The position numbers were made by a program, and so were the translations under genes. From positions 1-18,439 of the forward strand of contig JADMIH010000067.1 in NCBI GenBank assembly GCA_015478675.1: a DNA stretch of 18,439 nt, given 5' to 3'. How positions within the stretch are numbered: position 1 is the stretch's first letter; each line of letters begins with the position of its first letter. Below, in pieces: positions 5,963-13,211 of the stretch. The notes beneath the pieces are model-generated. The model saw only the letters and a program-made list of their open reading frames with translations. It was not told the DNA's origin and ran no database searches. This DNA is from Chloroflexota bacterium. GTDB taxonomy: Bacteria > Chloroflexota > Chloroflexia > QHBQ01 > JADMIH01.

Positions 5963-6817
5963 CTAGACCTCCTCCTCTTCCTCTTGCTCTTCCTCTTCGT
6001 ACTCCGCTTCTTCTTCCTCATCGGTATCAGTGTCAGTATCTTCGGCATCATAATCGAAGAGGCTCTCGTCTTCTTCCTCCAGGCCGTAGCGCAAAGTGCC
6101 TTCACGCATGTAGGGCCTGTAAGCGCCCGCTGGCATCGCCTTAGGCGGAAATGAGAGCTTTCCGCGCTGGCTTGGATGCTGGTAAGTCTCTCGAACAATC
6201 AGGCTGATAGAGTTGCCCGAAACGGTGGTGACAGCCGCTGTGTAGCGGTTGCCTCCTTCCATCAAGCCGATGAGGCGTTTTGCGAGCTTCGGCTCGACCG
6301 AGCCAACGAACTGGCCTGCCTCGTCATACACCCGCAGCGCTGCCTCCTCAACCCGCAGGTCTACTCGGTCGCCTGCTGTTAGCTTGAGCAACACCGCCGG
6401 GTCACCCAGCTTGATAAGGGTAGTAAGCCCTGTCTTTCCTGTTTCTTCAATGAAGATGTTGGGATTGATGCGAGCCGATTCTGCGGCTCGCTGTTCACGC
6501 TTTACCTCTGCCTGAGTTGGGCCAGGCGCTTTATCGGCAAGGTGAGCAAGCCTCTCCACATTCTTCTTGGCGATAATGTTGTTCGGATCAAGCTCTACAG
6601 CCTTCTGGTAGGTAGCAAGGGCGTCTCGATAGCGCCCCATTTCCAGGAGTGCCTTACCGAGCCTGTTGTAGGCATCGGCGTCGTTCGGATATAACTCGAT
6701 GATCTTACGGTTCACATCTGCTGCTTCCGACCACCGATTCTCCATAGCAAGAGCTATCGCCCGCTCCGGCAGCACTCGCCTCAATCTGATTCTATCTTCC
6801 GCTTGGTTTTGCATCAT
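5963..6817 (-). CDS. TPR-repeat protein with acidic C-terminal tail
   Basis: This 284-residue protein has about two TPR units at residues 15-92: W-S-E-A-A-D-V-N-R-K-I-I-E-L-Y-P-N-D-A-D-A-Y-N-R-L-G-K-A-L and a second running from L-E-M-G-R-Y-R-D-A-L to L-D-P-N-N. Residues 118-212 form a separate beta-rich region (VYDEAGQFVGSVEPKLAKRL, then G-N-R-Y-T-A-A-V) that reminds me of HIRAN-like folds, but I am not certain. Residues 247-284 are 26 of 38 Asp/Glu, ending in E-E-E-E-E-V. There is no signal peptide or membrane segment, so it is cytoplasmic. GAGG lies 8 nt before ATG 6817. Scaffolding is the usual TPR role; the tail suggests contact with a basic partner such as ribosome or nucleoid proteins. 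The function is not known. It is monocistronic, converging with the Ala-rich gene. Confidence 0.82.
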   Translation of the reverse strand: MMQNQAEDRIRLRRVLPERAIALAMENRWSEAADVNRKIIELYPNDADAYNRLGKALLEMGRYRDALATYQKAVELDPNNIIAKKNVERLAHLADKAPGPTQAEVKREQRAAESARINPNIFIEETGKTGLTTLIKLGDPAVLLKLTAGDRVDLRVEEAALRVYDEAGQFVGSVEPKLAKRLIGLMEGGNRYTAAVTTVSGNSISLIVRETYQHPSQRGKLSFPPKAMPAGAYRPYMREGTLRYGLEEEDESLFDYDAEDTDTDTDEEEEAEYEEEEQEEEEEV

Positions 6818-7110
6818 TGGATTTACCTCACTGTTCTACAGCCGCCCGCCCGACCTAGCCGCTAATCACTGCTTCTTTTGTATCGGACGGCTGTCATTTG
6901 ATTCTTGTATGTAATATAGAACGTATAATTAGCCTATTTGGTTCAAAAGGTCAATACAGTTGTGAACATCGTTCTGCACATCGCGCCCGCTACCGGACCA
7001 TACAGTGTACAGCCCACAGTGCAATCAGTGTGCCTGACAAGCACGACGAATATATCTACAATGTATACGTAATTGGATACTCTTTAGTTACCTGCGTGGG
7101 GGTGTTTCAG
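6818..7110. other. A/T-richer intergenic region upstream of the TPR gene
   Basis: There are 293 bp between the TPR gene start and the miaB stop, both genes on the minus strand. The plus-strand frame crossing it (6898-7140) has no ribosome site or recognisable product and runs into miaB, so I do not call a gene. It holds one candidate minus-strand promoter (6925-6954); I see no strong hairpin that would end miaB. Confidence 0.5.
6925..6954 (-). promoter_or_regulatory. Candidate promoter of the TPR gene
   Basis: On the minus strand TTGACC (6954-6949), an 18-nt spacer and AATTAT (6930-6925) make a moderate sigma70 match. It would give a 5' leader of about 100 nt before ATG 6817. Confidence 0.35.
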
Positions 7111-8550
7111 CTAGCCACGAGCACTATTTACGGGCAGTGAAGGGGCCGGCGACGGGGCCAGAGTGATGTCCATGCGGCGCGTTCTTCTCTTTAGAAGCTC
7201 TCTGAGCGGCTGCGGGGTGTCTTGTATAACGCGCACCAGCTGGCCTTGCATAGACCATGGGCCTGCCTCCTCCACCCGCACGCTCACCAGCTGGCCTGTG
7301 TGGTCAACTGGCTTCGCGCTGTCAGGGGGAAAGAAGATTATCTTGTTAGTTCGCGTTCGGCCCGACCACTTGCCGCGCTCCGTGCTTTCAACGAGCACTT
7401 CCATCTCTTCACCAACGTGGCGGCTATTCAGATCGCGCCCGATACGCTCCTGCAACTTCTCAACCGCGTGCAGGCGCAGCATCTTCTCTTCATGCGACAC
7501 ATCATCGGGCCATTCGGCGGCTACGGTGCCCGGCCTCGGAGAATAGGCTGCCACATGCACCTTATCGAACTGCACCTCCTGAAGGAGGTCCATTGTGTGC
7601 ATGAACTGCTCGTGCGTTTCACCCGGAAAGCCAACTATTATATCGGTAGCCATTGATACGCCGGGTATTGTTTCTTTGATCCGCCGCACAAGGTCGCGGT
7701 AGTAACGCAGCGTATAGCGGCGTTTCATCCTCTTGATAACCTCGTCATCACCCGATTGCACAGGCAGGTTGATATGCTCCATCGCCTTTGGCAGTGACGC
7801 TACCGCGTCAATCAGCTTCTGCGCCATATCCTTGGGGTGAGATGTGAGGAAGCGGATACGCCAGAGGTCGTCTATGTCGTTCAGGCGCTCCATGAGGTCG
7901 GCAAGGTCGGTGCGCTGCGGCAAATCGTGCCCATAAGTGTCAACATTTTGGCCGAGCAGGGTAACTTCGCGCACCCCCTGCGTCGTCAGGTATTCCACTT
8001 CCCGGACAATATCCTCTATTGTGCGCGAGCGCTCTTTGCCCCGGCGAAAAGGGACGATACAGTAGGTACAGGTCTTGTTGCAGCCGTAAATAATAGGGAT
8101 ATAGGAGGCTATATTCCCGGCCTGCGCGGTGGGAAGCAGCCCTTCAAGGGCCAGGGCCACGCCGTATTCTCCAAGGTCGGGAGCCGAGTTATCAGGAAGC
8201 CCCACCAGGAAGTCGGTGACTGCGGAGGGCTTGAAAAAGATGTCTACCATAGGGAAGCGGCGGCGCAGCGTCGTCTGGTCCTCGCTAACCATGCAGCCGG
8301 TGAGAGCAAGGAAAAGGTTCGGGTTGTTCTTCTTGAGCCGGGCGACTTCACCTATTTTACCGACGATGCGGTCTTCGGCGGCCTGCCGGACAACGCAAGA
8401 GTTGAGGACCACAATATCGGCCGCGTCTATCTCAGCAGCTTCGGTATAACCGCGCCCCTGGAGAGCGGCAGCGACGTAGTTGCTGTCGGCCACGTTCATC
8501 TGGCAGCCGACAGTCCATATATAGTAGCTCTTATCTTTTGTATCTTGCAT
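7111..8550 (-). CDS. miaB: tRNA-2-methylthio-N6-dimethylallyladenosine synthase MiaB
   Basis: This is a 479-residue radical-SAM methylthiotransferase that adds the 2-methylthio group to i6A37 of tRNAs reading UNN codons. The N-terminal MTTase domain carries the auxiliary-cluster cysteines Cys16 (VGCQMN), Cys52 (NSCVVR) and Cys86 (TGCMVSE). The radical-SAM cluster motif is CNKTCTYC (157-164), followed by the PFRRGKERSR stretch typical of MiaB. A TRAM domain lies at about 379-442. The last 30 or so residues, Arg-rich then Pro/Ser/Ala-rich, extend beyond the usual MiaB end. AGGA lies 8 nt before ATG 8550. All catalytic cysteines are present, so it should be active. MtaB is the alternative, but the NxCxVRxxAExR form and the TRAM tail favour MiaB. 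It stands alone between repeat-bearing intergenic regions. Confidence 0.95.
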   Translation of the reverse strand: MQDTKDKSYYIWTVGCQMNVADSNYVAAALQGRGYTEAAEIDAADIVVLNSCVVRQAAEDRIVGKIGEVARLKKNNPNLFLALTGCMVSEDQTTLRRRFPMVDIFFKPSAVTDFLVGLPDNSAPDLGEYGVALALEGLLPTAQAGNIASYIPIIYGCNKTCTYCIVPFRRGKERSRTIEDIVREVEYLTTQGVREVTLLGQNVDTYGHDLPQRTDLADLMERLNDIDDLWRIRFLTSHPKDMAQKLIDAVASLPKAMEHINLPVQSGDDEVIKRMKRRYTLRYYRDLVRRIKETIPGVSMATDIIVGFPGETHEQFMHTMDLLQEVQFDKVHVAAYSPRPGTVAAEWPDDVSHEEKMLRLHAVEKLQERIGRDLNSRHVGEEMEVLVESTERGKWSGRTRTNKIIFFPPDSAKPVDHTGQLVSVRVEEAGPWSMQGQLVRVIQDTPQPLRELLKRRTRRMDITLAPSPAPSLPVNSARG

Positions 8551-8680
8551 TCCTAAATCCTACTTCCGGCCCGCGCAACTCGCCGAATGGTTATTATACA
8601 GAAAAGGCCCCGCACTCGCAACCAAAGCTGGGAAAGATACATCTCAGGTCGTAGGCGGGCTGTCCCGCAGAGTGAAAGGT

Positions 8681-8759
8681 GAGGCGTGAGGTGGTTAGGG
8701 TAGTGGGTATTGCGTAAGTTGAGGAATAAAGATATACCCTCCATAATTCCTCACGCCTC
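8681..8759. repeat. Imperfect palindromic repeat between miaB and the ferredoxin gene
   Basis: GAGGCGTGAGG (8681-8691) is an exact inverted copy of CCTCACGCCTC (8749-8759), and inside it GAGGAAT (8721-8727) pairs with ATTCCTC (8746-8752). The 12-mer GCGTAAGTTGAG at 8712-8723 recurs in the same orientation at 9492-9503. It may also act as the 3' end signal of the ferredoxin transcript, but there is no clean T tract. Confidence 0.55.
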
Positions 8760-8774
8760 TCCGAAGCAGCAGAG

Positions 8775-8990
8775 CTACGGGTATACTGGCTTGCCATCCT
8801 CAGTATCGAGGTAAATAGCATCGGTCGGGCAGGAGCGCGCTGCATCAATGAGGGTCTCATCGTCTACAGAGGTCGGGTCAACCAGATAAGCGATATTATC
8901 CTCATCAAGCTGGAAAACAGTAGGCGCTATATGGACGCAATTCGCCGCCCCTATGCACCGCCCCTGATCAATAGAAACTATCAACGTCAT
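8775..8990 (-). CDS. Single-cluster ferredoxin, [3Fe-4S] type
   Basis: This 71-residue protein has one iron-sulfur motif: Cys12-x2-Ala15-x2-Cys18 near the N-terminus and Cys54-Pro55 near the C-terminus. The second cysteine of the usual CxxCxxC is Ala, which leaves three ligands, as in [3Fe-4S] ferredoxins that often partner cytochrome P450s or other oxygenases. The protein is acidic (LDEDN, DPTSVDDE), normal for an electron carrier. I start at ATG 8990: an AGGGA lies about 6 nt upstream and the preceding in-frame residues (to 9074) do not resemble a ferredoxin. It is the last gene of the minus-strand cluster. No oxygenase or reductase is visible here, so its partner must be encoded elsewhere. 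Confidence 0.88.
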   Translation of the reverse strand: MTLIVSIDQGRCIGAANCVHIAPTVFQLDEDNIAYLVDPTSVDDETLIDAARSCPTDAIYLDTEDGKPVYP

Positions 8991-9094
8991 ACAGCGTCCC
9001 TGAACTGCCCTACATAATACGCATCGCGTGATCATCTTATCCGCACCAACAGAGCCGAATAGCCGTAACTCCACGCAGTACGCGAGGCGATCCC

Positions 9095-9424
9095 CTACAC
9101 CCTTTTGCCAAGCTCGTTTGGGGTAAGCTCGCCGGGGCCTTTCATGTTCTTCTGGCTGTCGTGGACTTCGCCGTACTTCTCGGCTATCTCCGACACCTCG
9201 ACAAAGGCCTCTTCTAACGGCTCTTCGCCGCCAACCTCAGCAATATGCAATTCGCGCATGGCAAAGCGGTTGGCGACAGGCCGCTCGAACTTCAAGCCGG
9301 TCACTTCGATGATCTCCGCGATCATCTTATCGCCCTCTTCACAGGAGTTAAAGGCCACTTCAAGCGCCCCATCGGGCGCGCCCTGGTAAAGCTTGCTAAC
9401 TCTAATGTTCATATTGATCCGCAT
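9095..9424 (-). CDS. Unknown acidic 109-residue protein
   Basis: I do not recognise a family. The product alternates strands and helices and has no membrane segment or signal peptide. Visible features: an N-terminal strand (MNIRVSKLYQ), a single Cys28 in F-N-S-C-E-E-G, a well-formed region 33-83 rich in Glu (EEPLEEAFVEVSEIAEKYGE) and a polar tail. ATG 9424 is chosen because GGAG begins 11 nt upstream (GGAGAAG ending 5 nt before it); the frame stays open to 9514 but that part lies in repeat sequence. It sits 104 nt upstream of the ferredoxin gene and 118 nt downstream of the aldehyde dehydrogenase. A metabolic accessory role in the same cluster is possible from position only. Confidence 0.7.
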   Translation of the reverse strand: MRINMNIRVSKLYQGAPDGALEVAFNSCEEGDKMIAEIIEVTGLKFERPVANRFAMRELHIAEVGGEEPLEEAFVEVSEIAEKYGEVHDSQKNMKGPGELTPNELGKRV

Positions 9425-9491
9425 ATTGGTCTTCTCCGGCGGAGGAAGTTGTAGAACGTGGCGCGTAATCTGTGATGCGTAGTGCCGTAGC

Positions 9492-9538
9492 GCGTAAGTT
9501 GAGATTATAAACACTCGGCCTGTAATCTCTACGTATTA
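9492..9538. repeat. Small palindromic repeat after the aldehyde dehydrogenase gene
   Basis: GAGATTA (9501-9507) pairs with TAATCTC (9523-9529), and flanking bases GTT/GTA extend the match imperfectly. The 12-mer GCGTAAGTTGAG (9492-9503) is identical to 8712-8723. It begins just after the minus-strand aldehyde dehydrogenase stop and could be its terminator, but the next bases on that strand are not T-rich. Confidence 0.5.
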
Positions 9539-9542
9539 CGAT

Positions 9543-11057
9543 TTATACCCCAAAAGGGTTCATCGGCTTTTCACCTGTGTATATAAGCACGCTCTTTAGC
9601 TCGGTGTACAGGTCCAGAGCTTCCATGCTCAGCTCGCGGCCATAGCCCGACTGCTTATAGCCGCCAAAAGGCAGGCCAGGGAAAGCAGTGAAGGGTGTGT
9701 TTATTGTGACCACGCCCGATCTAATTTGCCCTGCCACCCGGTGCGCCCGCCCCACATCCTTCGTCCAGATCGTGCCTGCCAGCCCGTAGACCACGTCGTT
9801 CGCCAGTTGCACCGCCTCGGCCTCAGTCGAGAAGCGCATGATTGTGACCACAGGGCCAAAGATTTCTTCCTGCGCCACGCGCGCCTTATTGTCCACCCCC
9901 GTGAGCACAGTAGGCAAGTAGAAGTTGCCCTTGCCGGTGCCATCACCCGCCCTGGCGCCGCCTGTAAGCACTTCGGCTCCCTCCGAGCGGCCAATCTGCA
10001 CGTAGCCGTCCACACGCTCAAGGTGCTTGGGAGAGATAAGAGAGCCGATCTGTGTTGAGGGGTCCATCGGGTCGCCCACTTTCAGGCGCTCGGCTTTCTC
10101 GACGAACTGCTCCACGAAACGGTCATAAATGCTGCCATGCACAAAGAGGCGTGAGCGCGCTTCGCACGATTGCCCCGCGCTGTAGTAGATAGCAAAAAGG
10201 GAGCCGTTCACCGAGTGGTCTACATCGGCGTCGTCAAAGACAATGTTCGGCGACTTGCCGCCAAGCTCCAGCGTCACGCGCTTGAGGGTGCCCGCCGCTC
10301 GGCGCATTATGTCGCGCCCCGTCTCAGTCTCCCCCGTGAAGGCTATCTTGTCCACACCTGGATGCTCCGCAAGGTATGTGCCTATCTCAACGCCGGGTCC
10401 AGGCAGAACGTTTACCACGCCCGCCGGAATACCCGCCTCAAGGCAAATCTCGCCCAACAGAAGGGCTGTCAGGGGTGTGGCGCTGGCTGGCTTGAGAACC
10501 ACAGTGTTGCCTGCGGCGAGGGCAGGAGCCAGCTTCCAGGCAGCCATCATAATCGGGTAATTCCAGGGGACAATCTGCGCGCAGACGCCGATAGGCTCGC
10601 GCACCGTGTAGTTCAGAAAGGCGCCGGGCACAGGGATTGTGCTGCCCATTATCTTTGTGGCCGCACCCGCGAAGAACTCGAAGTCCTCTATAGCCTGGTC
10701 CAGTTCAGCCTTCGCCTGAGAGATCGCCTTGCCGTTGTTCGTCACCTCAAGTCGAGCGATTTCGTCCCGGCGGCTGCGCATGATTTGCGCGACTTTGTAA
10801 AGCGCACTTCCACGCCGCGCCGCGCCCATCCGCGTCCACTTGCCTTTGTCAAATGCCTCGCGTGCTGCCGCGACTGCCGCGTCCACATCTTGTTTACCCG
10901 CCTTTGAGACCGTTGCGAACTTTTCATTGGTGGCAGGGTTGATCGCGTCGAAGGTCTCACCCGAGGCCGAGTCCACCTGCTGTCCATTAATGAGCAGCTT
11001 CCAATGCGTTCTTTCCATCGTTCCCTGAGAAGGGTCCTGCGTCATAGTATTATCCAC
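9543..11057 (-). CDS. NAD(P)-dependent aldehyde dehydrogenase
   Basis: This is a full-length (504 residues) ALDH-superfamily enzyme oxidising an aldehyde to an acid. Visible active site: PWNYP with Asn166, VVLKP with Lys189 for the cofactor phosphate or ribose, TGETETG (241-247) at the nucleotide site, LELGGKSP with general-base Glu264, and GQSCEA with nucleophile Cys298. It also has EEIFGPV and PFGGYKQSGYGRE near the end. Overall it resembles the betaine-aldehyde/phenylacetaldehyde class, but the substrate cannot be read from sequence. The start is GTG 11057, 4 nt after AGGAGG. ATG 11045 would be 16 nt from that site, too far. It follows the PPOX gene by 47 nt on the same strand. In a phenylacetate-type cluster it could oxidise the aldehyde made by ring opening or the aldehyde precursor of the ring acid. 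Confidence 0.93.
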   Translation of the reverse strand: MDNTMTQDPSQGTMERTHWKLLINGQQVDSASGETFDAINPATNEKFATVSKAGKQDVDAAVAAAREAFDKGKWTRMGAARRGSALYKVAQIMRSRRDEIARLEVTNNGKAISQAKAELDQAIEDFEFFAGAATKIMGSTIPVPGAFLNYTVREPIGVCAQIVPWNYPIMMAAWKLAPALAAGNTVVLKPASATPLTALLLGEICLEAGIPAGVVNVLPGPGVEIGTYLAEHPGVDKIAFTGETETGRDIMRRAAGTLKRVTLELGGKSPNIVFDDADVDHSVNGSLFAIYYSAGQSCEARSRLFVHGSIYDRFVEQFVEKAERLKVGDPMDPSTQIGSLISPKHLERVDGYVQIGRSEGAEVLTGGARAGDGTGKGNFYLPTVLTGVDNKARVAQEEIFGPVVTIMRFSTEAEAVQLANDVVYGLAGTIWTKDVGRAHRVAGQIRSGVVTINTPFTAFPGLPFGGYKQSGYGRELSMEALDLYTELKSVLIYTGEKPMNPFGV

Positions 11058-11104
11058 AACTCCTCCTTTTTCTGTGCTTATCTGATACTTTATTCTTTGC
11101 CCTT

Positions 11105-11533
11105 TTAATCCGCGACGTTCCTTTGGAAGGTCACTTTCGTGACTTTTACTCGCGCCAGCAACTCGCCTGGCACGCCGTTGCGCTTGCCGTATGCCTCGGC
11201 CTTCTCCGCGCCCATGTACCGGCCCGCGATGCGAGTTGCCCAGTAGAGCAGGTCGCCCGGCTCCTCACTAAACGCGACCACGCCCTCTATCATTGCAAAT
11301 GAGAAAGGCGGAGCCTCGTCATCCACGCAAATGGCAAGGCGCGGATCGCGTCGCAGGCTAGCGCCTTTCACGGTATTTTCACCGGTAGTGAAGATGATCT
11401 CATCTCCGTCGAGCACAAACCAGACGGGCACGACGTGAGGGCGTCCGTTCGCACGCACGGTAGCAAGCTTGGCAGTGTGTGTACCTACGAGAAGGAAGTC
11501 GCGCAGTTCTGAGGAGATTGTAACTTCAGGCAT
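11105..11533 (-). CDS. PPOX-class (probably F420-dependent) flavoprotein
   Basis: This 142-residue protein is a split-beta-barrel member of the pyridoxamine-5'-phosphate-oxidase-like superfamily: LATVRANGRPHVVPVWFVLDG (24-44) is the first strand pair, followed by I-I-F-T-T-G-E-N-T-V-K (46-56), then LRRDPRLAICVDDE (60-73) and VEGVV-like M-I-E-G-V-V (81-86). The K-x-x-x-L-R-R-D-P-R pattern is typical of the actinobacterial/Chloroflexota F420-dependent oxidoreductase subfamily, though FMN cannot be excluded. ATG 11533 starts 2 nt after the thiolase stop (TAG 11538-11536), so the two are translationally coupled; an upstream open frame reaches 11584 but overlaps the thiolase. It may reduce an unsaturated intermediate; this is positional inference. 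Confidence 0.82.
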   Translation of the reverse strand: MPEVTISSELRDFLLVGTHTAKLATVRANGRPHVVPVWFVLDGDEIIFTTGENTVKGASLRRDPRLAICVDDEAPPFSFAMIEGVVAFSEEPGDLLYWATRIAGRYMGAEKAEAYGKRNGVPGELLARVKVTKVTFQRNVAD

Positions 11534-11535
11534 AA

Positions 11536-12741
11536 CTACACCATCTCGATTATAGTAGCGATACCCTGACCCACGCCTATGCACATTGTGGCAAGGCCAT
11601 AGCGTCCACCTCGGCGGCGTAGCTCATGCACGAGGGTAGTCAGCAGGCGGGAGCCGCTGTTGCCCAGAGCATGACCGAGGGCGATTGCCCCGCCGTTGAC
11701 ATTTATCTTCTCAGGGTCCAGCTTCAAGTCGCGTATGCACGCCAGCGACTGAGCGGCAAAAGCCTCGTTCAGCTCTATGAGGTCCATGTCGTCCACAGTC
11801 AGCCCAGCCCGCTCCAGAGCCTTGCGAGTGGCAGGCACAGGGCCGACACCCATGCAGTCGGGGTTTACCCCTGCCACAGCCGAAGTAACTATGCGGGCCA
11901 GCGGCTTCAAGCCCATCTCGGCGGCGGCCTGCTTGCTCGTAAGGAGCAGCGCTGATGCCCCATCGTTGATGCCGGAGGCGTTGCCTGCGGTGACCGAGCC
12001 ACCCTTCTTGAAGGCGGCATTGAGCTTGCCTAGCTTCTCAGGCGACGTGTCGGGCCGGGGGTGCTCATCTGTATCTACCACAACTGCATCGCCTTTGCGC
12101 TGAGGCACGATCACAGGCACGATCTCATCTTTGAATCGGCCCGACTCGATTGCCGCGCCTGCTCGCCGCTGGCTCTCGGCAGAAAAAGCGTCCTGGTCTT
12201 CGCGGGATATTTGCCACCGCTCGGCAACATTCTCGGCTGTCTCACCCATGCTATAAGGGTGGTACATCTCGGCAAGGCGCGGGTTGGTGAAGCGCCAGCC
12301 GATTGTCGTATCATATAGCTTCTGGTCGCCACGGGGCCACGCCTCGCTCGGTTTAGCCATTACAAATGGCGCACGCGTCATGCTCTCGACGCCACCCGCG
12401 ATAAAAACGTCGCCCTCGCCCAGCTTGATAGCGCGTGCGGCGTCATTTACCGCCTGAAGGCCCGAACCGCACAAGCGGTTGACGGTAGCCCCCGCCACCT
12501 CTACGGGCAAACCGGCAAGGAGCGCCGCCATGCGCGCAACATTGCGGTTGTCCTCTCCTGCCTGGTTTGCGCAGCCCAGTATAACGTCCTCGATACGGCG
12601 CGGGTCCACCCCTGTGCGCTCTACAAGGGCCGATATAATCATAGCAGCGAGGTCATCGGGCCGCACATCCTTGAGCGCGCCGCCGTAACGACCCACAGGG
12701 GTGCGTAAAGCTTCTATTATATACGCCTCCGGTTTATCCAT
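11536..12741 (-). CDS. paaJ: 3-oxoadipyl-CoA/acetyl-CoA thiolase (PaaJ/PcaF type)
   Basis: This 401-residue thiolase has Cys91 (NRLCGSG) as nucleophile, His357 (GALGH-type [11 protein letters not shown]) and Cys387 (MCIGVGQG) as the second acid-base cysteine. Two stretches are hallmarks of the PaaJ/PcaF branch: [16 protein letters not shown] (57-71) and [11 protein letters not shown] (144-154). The reaction is CoA-dependent cleavage of 3-oxoadipyl-CoA to succinyl-CoA and acetyl-CoA, the last step of the phenylacetate and beta-ketoadipate routes. I use ATG 12741, which matches the family N-terminus. A TTG at 12753 (four residues earlier) has a better-placed GGAAGG about 7 nt upstream and may be the real start. 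The frame is open to 12888 but those residues do not look thiolase-like. It is the first gene of the minus-strand cluster, behind an extended -10 promoter. Confidence 0.93.
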   Translation of the reverse strand: MDKPEAYIIEALRTPVGRYGGALKDVRPDDLAAMIISALVERTGVDPRRIEDVILGCANQAGEDNRNVARMAALLAGLPVEVAGATVNRLCGSGLQAVNDAARAIKLGEGDVFIAGGVESMTRAPFVMAKPSEAWPRGDQKLYDTTIGWRFTNPRLAEMYHPYSMGETAENVAERWQISREDQDAFSAESQRRAGAAIESGRFKDEIVPVIVPQRKGDAVVVDTDEHPRPDTSPEKLGKLNAAFKKGGSVTAGNASGINDGASALLLTSKQAAAEMGLKPLARIVTSAVAGVNPDCMGVGPVPATRKALERAGLTVDDMDLIELNEAFAAQSLACIRDLKLDPEKINVNGGAIALGHALGNSGSRLLTTLVHELRRRGGRYGLATMCIGVGQGIATIIEMV

Positions 12742-12832
12742 TTGCGCTGTCAACGTAAAACCTTCCTTCTGTAGCTCTATCCAAAGCTCCGCCTCAAACT
12801 TTTCTACGCGCCAGCCAACGGGCACACCTATA

Positions 12833-12841
12833 ATTATACCA
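12833..12841 (-). promoter_or_regulatory. Extended -10 promoter of the thiolase cluster
   Basis: TGGTATAAT on the minus strand (12841-12833) is an extended -10 with a consensus hexamer. No good -35 is found at 16-18 nt; this is typical for extended -10 promoters. The expected start at about 12826 leaves a 70-85 nt leader. It lies 48 nt from the left end of the 12890-13126 element. Confidence 0.55.
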
Positions 12842-12889
12842 CAGGCGCCAGGGGGCAAAACGGCCACGCGAAACGCTTTACTTTCCACT

Positions 12890-13126
12890 GTAACTGTTCA
12901 GAGTTGGGGGTGCGGGGCCAAGCCCCTTGTGCACCCCCACCTGCCCTCACCCCCAAACCCCCTCTCCCATGAAGGGAGATGGGGCTTTCTTCTTGGGAAG
13001 AGCCAGGAGTAAAGCCCCCTCTCCCCTTGTGGGAGAGGGGGTTGGGGGTGAGGGTGCGTTGGGGGTGAGGGTGCGCCTCCACAGCTACTCCTTGAAGATT
13101 GCTACACCCTAACTCTGAACAGTTAC
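12890..13126. mobile_element. MITE-like palindromic element, 237 bp
   Basis: The ends are perfect 16-bp inverted repeats: GTAACTGTTCAGAGTT at 12890-12905 and its complement at 13111-13126. The match extends imperfectly into C-rich sequence. Flanks TTTCCACT (12882-12889) and TTGCCACT (13127-13134) agree at 7 of 8 bases, as expected of an aged target duplication. Inside are a hairpin (12906-12938, GGGGGTGC/GCACCCCC) and long arms 12944-12968 versus 13031-13054 that match at 24 of 25 with one gap. There is no open reading frame of note, so mobility would need a transposase supplied in trans. This fills most of the 470-bp gap between the thiolase and amidase genes. Confidence 0.72.
13041..13074 (+). 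repeat. Perfect 17-bp tandem duplication inside the element
   Basis: GTTGGGGGTGAGGGTGC occurs at 13041-13057 and again, base for base, at 13058-13074. It lies in the right arm of the internal palindrome, the left arm has only one copy, and it probably arose by slippage. Confidence 0.9.
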
Positions 13127-13140
13127 TTGCCACTGTCCGT

Positions 13141-13169
13141 TTGACACGACCATCTTTCCACAATATACT
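13141..13169 (+). promoter_or_regulatory. Sigma70-type promoter of the SLH amidase gene
   Basis: TTGACA (13141-13146), a 17-nt spacer and TATACT (13164-13169) form a near-consensus promoter. The start would be near 13176, giving a leader of about 36 nt to ATG 13212. The -35 begins 14 nt after the end of the MITE-like element. Confidence 0.8.
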
Positions 13170-13211
13170 CGGCTTTACTATTCCCGTTCCCCTAGACCGG
13201 AGGCACCATCA

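Noticed and set aside
6898..7140. 80-residue plus-strand open frame in the region upstream of the TPR gene
   Set aside because: It has no ribosome site, no recognisable domain and runs into the end of miaB on the other strand.
10170..10907. 245-codon plus-strand open frame opposite the aldehyde dehydrogenase
   Set aside because: The minus-strand gene has all ALDH catalytic residues across the same span; the plus frame has no recognisable features.
12888..13060. C/G-rich repeated blocks resembling CRISPR repeats
   Set aside because: They form inverted arms and one 17-bp tandem copy, with no regularly spaced repeats and spacers and no cas genes.
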